Assembly (NCBI GenBank): GCA_963741525.1
Contig: CAVUIW010000005.1
Coordinates: forward strand, 124,001 to 188,000
DNA length: 64,000 bases
Direction of reading: 5' to 3'
Origin: JANNSX01 sp963741525
GTDB lineage: Bacteria > Pseudomonadota > Alphaproteobacteria > Rhizobiales > Hyphomicrobiaceae
Below the pieces are notes generated by a model, which saw only the letters and a list, made by a program, of their open reading frames with translations, searched no databases and was not told the origin of the DNA. The translations under genes and the position numbers were made by a program. Positions 59,368 to 64,000 of this stretch are shown piece after piece; the first letter of the stretch is position 1, and every line of letters begins with the position of its first letter.

Positions 59368-60126
59368 TCAGGCCGCCTCGATCTTCACGCCTTCTTCGTC
59401 CAGCACCTGCCGCAATGTCGTCAGCACCTCGACAGCGTTCGGCCCGTCGCCGTGGATGCAGATGCTGCGCGCCGGAATGGCAATGGTCGTGCCATCGACC
59501 GTGTCAAGCCGGCCGTTGTGGACAAACGCGCGAACCCTGCTCTGTAGGCGCTCGAGATCGACGGCAACCTTCTTGCGCTGGAGGACCAGGCGCCCGCGGC
59601 TGTCATACTCGAGGTCGAAGTAGACCTCGGGCACCACGTCGATGCCGGACTTGAGGGCAATCTCGGGCAAAGCGAGGCCGTCGATGGGTGCCGGCCAGTA
59701 GAGACGTGGCGTCGGGCAGACATCGAGGATGGCTTGGGTCACGGCTTCGGCAAGCTCTTGCTCGTCGCTCAACATCAAGTATAGCGCCCCATGTGGCTTG
59801 ACGTGGTGCAGCGGCATGCCGGCGGCATCGAGGAAGCTCTTGAGGGCACCGGTCTGATAGACGACGTAGGCATAGGCATCATCCGCAGTCAGCGCCATGC
59901 GCCGGCGACCGAAGCCGAGGAGATCGGGAAGGCCTGGATGGGAGCCGACGACTGTGCCGCCGCTGCGGGCCAGATCGATGGTCCGGCGCATGGTCACCGG
60001 GTCGCCACCGTGAAAGCCGCAGGCGACGTTCGCCGTCGTGACTTTCGGTACGATCTCCTCGTCGCGGCCCATGCCCCAATTGCCGAAGCTCTCGCCGCAA
60101 TCGCAGTTGATGTCGATGGATTTCAT
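59368..60126 (-). CDS. pxpA: 5-oxoprolinase subunit A (LamB/YcsF, PxpA)
   Basis: 252 residues. DINCDCGESFGNWGMGRDEEIVPKVTTANVACGFHGGDPVTMRRTIDLARSGGTVVGSHPGLPDLLGFGRR is the YcsF signature. HVKPHGALYLMLSDEQ and RSICIHGDGPNAVEV complete the active site. First gene of pxpABC, divergent from the aldehyde dehydrogenase gene. Confidence 0.94.
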   Translation of the reverse strand: MKSIDINCDCGESFGNWGMGRDEEIVPKVTTANVACGFHGGDPVTMRRTIDLARSGGTVVGSHPGLPDLLGFGRRRMALTADDAYAYVVYQTGALKSFLDAAGMPLHHVKPHGALYLMLSDEQELAEAVTQAILDVCPTPRLYWPAPIDGLALPEIALKSGIDVVPEVYFDLEYDSRGRLVLQRKKVAVDLERLQSRVRAFVHNGRLDTVDGTTIAIPARSICIHGDGPNAVEVLTTLRQVLDEEGVKIEAA

Positions 60127-60399
60127 GGACGGGCCTGCGCTGACTTGCTCGCCGGAGTGGGTGCTCGCCGCCGAGCGATAAGATCAATTGGATTGGTATT
60201 TTATCTCGGTTTGTCAAGTCACCCGGTGCGCCGCCAACCGGCGCGATCTGGCGGGCGCACATTCAATGCCGCTTGGCAACTTCCGAATGCCGCTTGCGCT
60301 GGCAAGTCGACAAAACTAAAAGACTGTTGATCTTTATGGTTGGTGACCTGTTCCGCCCGCATGCCGAGCAGCGCGCCGCTGCGATTGGATGGTTGTTGC
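60127..60399. other. Divergent promoter region between pxpA and aldehyde dehydrogenase genes
   Basis: About 270 bases. An AT-rich patch (GATCAATTGGATTGGTATTTTATC near 60183-60206) is the likely promoter or operator area for one or both directions. No confident operator motif or gene was found. Confidence 0.5.
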
Positions 60400-61902
60400 A
60401 TGGCGAAGACAAATCTTGGTGCGGGCCACAGCTACGGCCACTGGATCGACGGCCGCGAGGCGGCATCTGCCTCGGGGGCTACCTTCGAGGCGACCGATCC
60501 CACCACGGGCAAGGTCTGGGGACAATTCGCAAAGGGCGCTGCGGAAGATGTCGACCGGGCCGTGCGGGCAGCGCACGCCGCCTTCGCCGGTAAGGCCTGG
60601 AAAAGCCTGACGCCGACCCGTCGCGGACGCCTCGTCATGAAGTGGGCCGATCTCATCGCCACCCACGGCGAGCGGCTGGCGCGGATCGAGACCGAGCAGA
60701 ACGGCAAGCTGCTCGGCGAGATGAGCGCCCAATTCCGCGTCATTCCGGAATGGATGTATTATTACGGCGGCCTCGCCGACAAGATCGAGGGCGCGGTCAT
60801 CCCGGTCAACGTACCCAACGTCCTCAACTACACGCTGCGCGAGCCCTACGGTGTCGTCGCCGTGCTGACGCCGTGGAATTCGCCGACCTTTCTCACGATG
60901 CAGGCGGTCGCGCCGGCGCTCGGCGCCGGCAATACGGTGGTGATCAAGCCCTCGGAGGTGACGAGCGCATCGATCGTCGAGGTGGCCAAACTCGCGGAGG
61001 AAGCAGGCATTCCGCCAGGCGTCGTCAATGTGGTGACAGGCGAGCGGGAGACCGGCATCGCGCTGGTCGATCATCCGATGATCCGCAAGATCACGTTCAC
61101 GGGTGGCGTCGAGGCCGGCCGGGCCATTGCCGAGAAAGCGGGTAAGCGCCTCATCCCGGTGACGCTCGAACTCGGGGGAAAAAGCCCGCAGATCGTCTTC
61201 GCCGACGCCAATCTGGATGCGGCCGAGGCCGGACTCCTGGCCGGCATCTTCGCCGCCGCCGGCCAATCCTGCGCCGCCGGCTCGCGGGCCTACATCGAGG
61301 CCAAGGTCTACGACGAGATGGTCGATCGGCTGGTTGGCCGGACCAAGAAAATCAAACTCGGCAACCCGCTGGAGGCCACGACCCAGATGGGGCCAGTCGC
61401 AACCAAGTCTCAACTCCATAAAGACCGCTCGATGGTGGAGCGTGCCGTCGCCGAGGGAGCGGAGGTGCTGGTCGGCGGCAAGGACGCCAAGGTTTCGGGG
61501 CTTTCAGGCGGCTTCTTCTACGAGCCGACGATCCTTGGTGGCGTCGACAACGACAGCCATCTCGCCCGCAACGAGGTGTTCGGACCGGTGCTCGGTATCG
61601 CCCGCTTCGAGACGGTCGAGGAGGGCATCGCCAAGGCGAACAACTCTCGTTTCGGCCTTGCCGCCGGCATCTGGACCAAAGACATCCAGAAGGCGCATCG
61701 GATGGCTGCGAGCGTCGAGGCGGGAACGGTCTGGGTCAACATGTACCGCGCCATCGGCTTCAACTCGCCCTATGGCGGCTACAAGGAGTCCGGGCTCGGC
61801 CGGCTCAACGGCTTCCAATGCATGAACGAATATCTACAGACGAAGAGCGTCTGGTGCGATCTCGGCGATACGCCCCAGGATCCGTTCGTGATCAAGGTTT
61901 GA
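60400..61902 (+). CDS. Aldehyde dehydrogenase
   Basis: 500 residues from the ATG at 60400. NAD(P) site VLTPWNSPTFLTMQAVAPALGAGNTVVIKPSEVT, catalytic Glu in VTLELGGKSPQIVF and catalytic Cys in FAAAGQSCAAGSR identify a class 1/2 aldehyde dehydrogenase. EVFGPVLGIARFETVEE and YGGYKESGLGR complete the family motifs. Followed by an aminotransferase and a 2-hydroxyacid dehydrogenase, it probably oxidises an aldehyde in amine or amino-acid breakdown. Substrate unknown. Confidence 0.92.
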   Translation: MAKTNLGAGHSYGHWIDGREAASASGATFEATDPTTGKVWGQFAKGAAEDVDRAVRAAHAAFAGKAWKSLTPTRRGRLVMKWADLIATHGERLARIETEQNGKLLGEMSAQFRVIPEWMYYYGGLADKIEGAVIPVNVPNVLNYTLREPYGVVAVLTPWNSPTFLTMQAVAPALGAGNTVVIKPSEVTSASIVEVAKLAEEAGIPPGVVNVVTGERETGIALVDHPMIRKITFTGGVEAGRAIAEKAGKRLIPVTLELGGKSPQIVFADANLDAAEAGLLAGIFAAAGQSCAAGSRAYIEAKVYDEMVDRLVGRTKKIKLGNPLEATTQMGPVATKSQLHKDRSMVERAVAEGAEVLVGGKDAKVSGLSGGFFYEPTILGGVDNDSHLARNEVFGPVLGIARFETVEEGIAKANNSRFGLAAGIWTKDIQKAHRMAASVEAGTVWVNMYRAIGFNSPYGGYKESGLGRLNGFQCMNEYLQTKSVWCDLGDTPQDPFVIKV

Positions 61903-61913
61903 GGGAGGCGGGA

Positions 61914-63332
61914 ATGTCACCAGCAGGCAAGGCAAGCGTCGTGGTCGGGCACAAGACCGTTGAGGAGGTGCACGGCGAAGCAGAAGGGGTTGAGTTGCGG
62001 CAAACAGCAAAGCGCAAGCTGCGCCATTTCCTCGCCGACTTCGTGCGCCTCGAGCAGGAGTACCCCGGCGTCTACCCGCACATCATCGTGCGCGGCGAAG
62101 GTCCCTACGTGTACGACGACAAGGGCCACAAGCTGCTCGATGCCGGCAACAATCTCGGTGCCAACAATGTCGGTCACGGCCGCAAGGAGATCGCCCGGCG
62201 GATCGCCGAGCAGGCCGAGCGGCTGGAGTTCTCGGCGCTGGACGCCGGCAACTCGCACGATGTCGCCATCCGGTTCGCCGACCGCCTCGCGGCGCTGTTG
62301 CCGATGGATGACGCCTGCATCTCGTTCTGCGGCAGCGGCAGCGAGGCCAACGAGCTCGCCTTCAAGATCGCCCGCGCCCATTTCGTATTGAAGGGCGAAC
62401 CGCAGCGCACGAAGATCCTCTCGCGGGCCGGCTCCTATCACGGCTCGAGCTACGCGGCGATGGCGGCGACCGGAATCGATGCCTTCTCGGCCGGATTCGG
62501 ACCGCGGCCCGGCGATTTCGCGCGCATCCCGCAGCCCTCGCACGATCGATGCGAATACTGCGGCAACGCCGAGGCTTGCACGCTTGCGTGCATCGAGGCC
62601 ACCGAGCGGCGCGTTGCCGAAGAGGGGCCGGGAACCATCGCCGCCATCATCGGCGAGCCGGTGCCGATCCCGCAGGCCGTCAAAGTGCCGCCCGCCGAGT
62701 ACTGGCCACGCATGGCGGCGCTGGCGAAGCGGATCGGTGCGCTCCTCATTGTCGATGAAGTCGTCAACGGCTTCGGCCGCACCGGCAAGATGTTCGGTTG
62801 CGATCACTGGGGCCTGCGCCCGGACATCATGGTGATGGCGAAGGGCATCTCATCGGGCTATGTGCCCCTTGGGGCGGTCGCGATCTCGGCGCGGATCAAC
62901 GAAGTGTTCATCGACAAGCCGCTGCTCCACCTCAACACGTTCGCCGGTCATCCCGTGGCGTGCGCTGCCGGCGAGGCGACGCTCGATATCTTGGAGCGCG
63001 AGAAGCTCGTCGAGAACGCGGCACGGCTGGAGCCGGTTCTGAGGACTGAGCTCGAGAAAATCCGCGAGATCGTGCCTCAGCTGCTCAAGGTGACGGTGAT
63101 CGGGCTCATGAGCTCGACCGAGGTCGATGCCTCCAAGGTCGCCGATCTACCGGCCTTCGTCCGGCGCGCGCGCCATGCGGCCTATGAGAACGGCCTGTTG
63201 GTGAGGATCAACCCGGACGGCACGCGCGTGTCGGCGTTCTTCTATCCGCCGCTCAACGTCACCAAGGACGATGTCGTGACTGGCGCCCGCGCTCTCGGCC
63301 GGGCCTTTCAGGCGGCGTTCGCGGGCGGTTGA
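61914..63332 (+). CDS. Class III (PLP) aminotransferase
   Basis: 472 residues; the ATG at 61914 has GGGAGGCGGGA upstream, 12 bases after the aldehyde dehydrogenase stop. PLP-fold motifs: SFCGSGSEANELAFKIARAHF, LIVDEVVNGFGRTGKMFG and MAKGISSGYVPLGAVAIS with the Schiff-base Lys. A short Cys-rich insert (RCEYCGNAEACTLAC) is a feature of a subgroup of these enzymes. It transfers the amino group of an omega-amino acid or amine; the aldehyde produced could feed the upstream dehydrogenase. Confidence 0.9.
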   Translation: MSPAGKASVVVGHKTVEEVHGEAEGVELRQTAKRKLRHFLADFVRLEQEYPGVYPHIIVRGEGPYVYDDKGHKLLDAGNNLGANNVGHGRKEIARRIAEQAERLEFSALDAGNSHDVAIRFADRLAALLPMDDACISFCGSGSEANELAFKIARAHFVLKGEPQRTKILSRAGSYHGSSYAAMAATGIDAFSAGFGPRPGDFARIPQPSHDRCEYCGNAEACTLACIEATERRVAEEGPGTIAAIIGEPVPIPQAVKVPPAEYWPRMAALAKRIGALLIVDEVVNGFGRTGKMFGCDHWGLRPDIMVMAKGISSGYVPLGAVAISARINEVFIDKPLLHLNTFAGHPVACAAGEATLDILEREKLVENAARLEPVLRTELEKIREIVPQLLKVTVIGLMSSTEVDASKVADLPAFVRRARHAAYENGLLVRINPDGTRVSAFFYPPLNVTKDDVVTGARALGRAFQAAFAGG

Positions 63333-63356
63333 GGCTGGGGCAGGGGTGAGACGCGC

Positions 63357-64000
63357 GTGAAGGTCATCTTTCACTATGCGGCCGGAACAGAATTGACGCG
63401 GCGGCTCGATGCGCTGGCATCGCGCGGCATCGACGTGAAAGTCATTCAACCGACTGACGACGCTGCCTTCGCCAAGGCGCTGCCGGCCTGCGAGGTGCTT
63501 TGGCATGTCCTGAAGCCCGTGACCCGCGCCATCATCGAGGCGGCGCCCCGGCTTCGGCTCATCCAGAAGATGGGCGCGGGCGTCGACACGATCGATCTTG
63601 CCGCCGCCAAGGAGCATGGCATTCCCGTCTGCAATCTCCCCGGCACCAATTCGCAAGCGGTTGCCGAGCATGCGCTGGCGCTGATGCTCGCCGTGCTCCG
63701 CAAGGTGCCGCAATTCGACCGGGAGACTCGCGCCGGGAGCGGCTGGGCCTGGTCCAAGGAGCGACAGGCGCAGCTCGGTGAGATCCATGGGCGCACCGTC
63801 GGCCTCATCGGCTATGGCGCGACGGCGAGCCGGCTGGCACCGGTGCTGGTCGCGCTCGGCGCCGACGTCGTCTACTGGAGTCGCCGCGAGGCGCCGGGAG
63901 CTATTGCGCGTTTCGTTACCCTCGACGAGCTGATCGCTAGCTCCGACATCATCTCGCTGCATGTGCCGTTGAATGACGCGACCCGGTACCTGATCAACGC
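63357..64000 (+). CDS. D-isomer-specific 2-hydroxyacid dehydrogenase, cut by window end
   Basis: GTG start at 63357; 214 codons are visible before the window ends, of an expected ~310-330. N-terminal catalytic part includes LIQKMGAGVDTIDLAAAKEHGIPVCNLPGTNSQAVAEHALALMLAVLRK. The NAD Rossmann motif is TVGLIGYGATASRLAPVLVALGADVVYWSRR, followed by SDIISLHVPLNDATRYLIN. The catalytic His lies beyond the edge. Likely reduces or oxidises a 2-hydroxy/2-keto acid in the same catabolic cluster. Confidence 0.88.
   Translation, partial: MKVIFHYAAGTELTRRLDALASRGIDVKVIQPTDDAAFAKALPACEVLWHVLKPVTRAIIEAAPRLRLIQKMGAGVDTIDLAAAKEHGIPVCNLPGTNSQAVAEHALALMLAVLRKVPQFDRETRAGSGWAWSKERQAQLGEIHGRTVGLIGYGATASRLAPVLVALGADVVYWSRREAPGAIARFVTLDELIASSDIISLHVPLNDATRYLIN

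Overview
High-GC genome segment of an alphaproteobacterium, most likely Hyphomicrobiales (Rhizobiales). The pointers are an imuA-imuB-dnaE2 mutagenesis cassette preceded by GTTC-N7-GTTC type LexA boxes, tandem YkuD L,D-transpeptidases, a single-chain indolepyruvate:ferredoxin oxidoreductase, gltB/gltD, a CTC-type L25, and many small dispersed palindromes of rhizobial type. No rRNA, CRISPR, phage or plasmid replication genes were seen. One tRNA (Asp-GTC) is present.

Layout. 1-5.6 kb: SOS mutagenesis cassette on the minus strand, with palindromic repeats lodged in it. 5.9-9.5 kb: two secreted L,D-transpeptidases, a strong terminator, then a DUF1007 / NicO metal-efflux pair and a small thioredoxin-fold protein. 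9.6-12.5 kb: a heavily frameshifted TRAP-type solute-binding protein gene, a SABATH-like carboxyl methyltransferase, and a REP-flanked RAYT transposase. 12.6-20.9 kb: indolepyruvate oxidoreductase, Nudix, MBL-fold hydrolase, a proline-racemase-superfamily enzyme lacking the first catalytic Cys, a serralysin-like RTX protease and a GST. 21-25 kb: a secreted protein built from eleven ~115-residue repeats. 25-34 kb: FAD-linked oxidase and a complete leucine/isovalerate degradation cluster with a RidA gene embedded. 34.2-36.7 kb: a bufferin-type copper RiPP operon (precursor, MNIO enzyme, partner, DoxX). 37-49.6 kb: gltB and gltD split by a 1-kb insert, then housekeeping genes (rplY, pth, ychF), a thioredoxin/CcdA pair and two MaoC-like hydratases. 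49.6-50.9 kb: nuclease-like protein and tRNA-Asp.

50.9-57.3 kb: a compact seven-gene operon for corrinoid-dependent methyl transfer: UroD-family methyltransferase, B12-binding protein, DHPS-fold methyltransferase, Fe-S/ASKHA reactivase, GntR regulator and two unrecognised proteins. This resembles the O-demethylase or methyl-halide systems of acetogens and methylotrophs and is the best candidate here for an undescribed pathway. 57.5-64 kb: 5-oxoprolinase pxpABC and, divergently, an aldehyde dehydrogenase, a class III aminotransferase and a 2-hydroxyacid dehydrogenase cut by the window end; together they look like a catabolic cluster.

Several conserved genes (indolepyruvate oxidoreductase, mccB, gltD, pth, the repeat protein, RAYT) carry single-base frameshifts although the remaining sequence is well conserved. 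This suggests indel errors in the assembly, so apparent gene breakage should be read with care; only the TRAP binding protein looks broken enough to be a real pseudogene. All calls rest on reading the sequence and on recalled family motifs; no database search was run.
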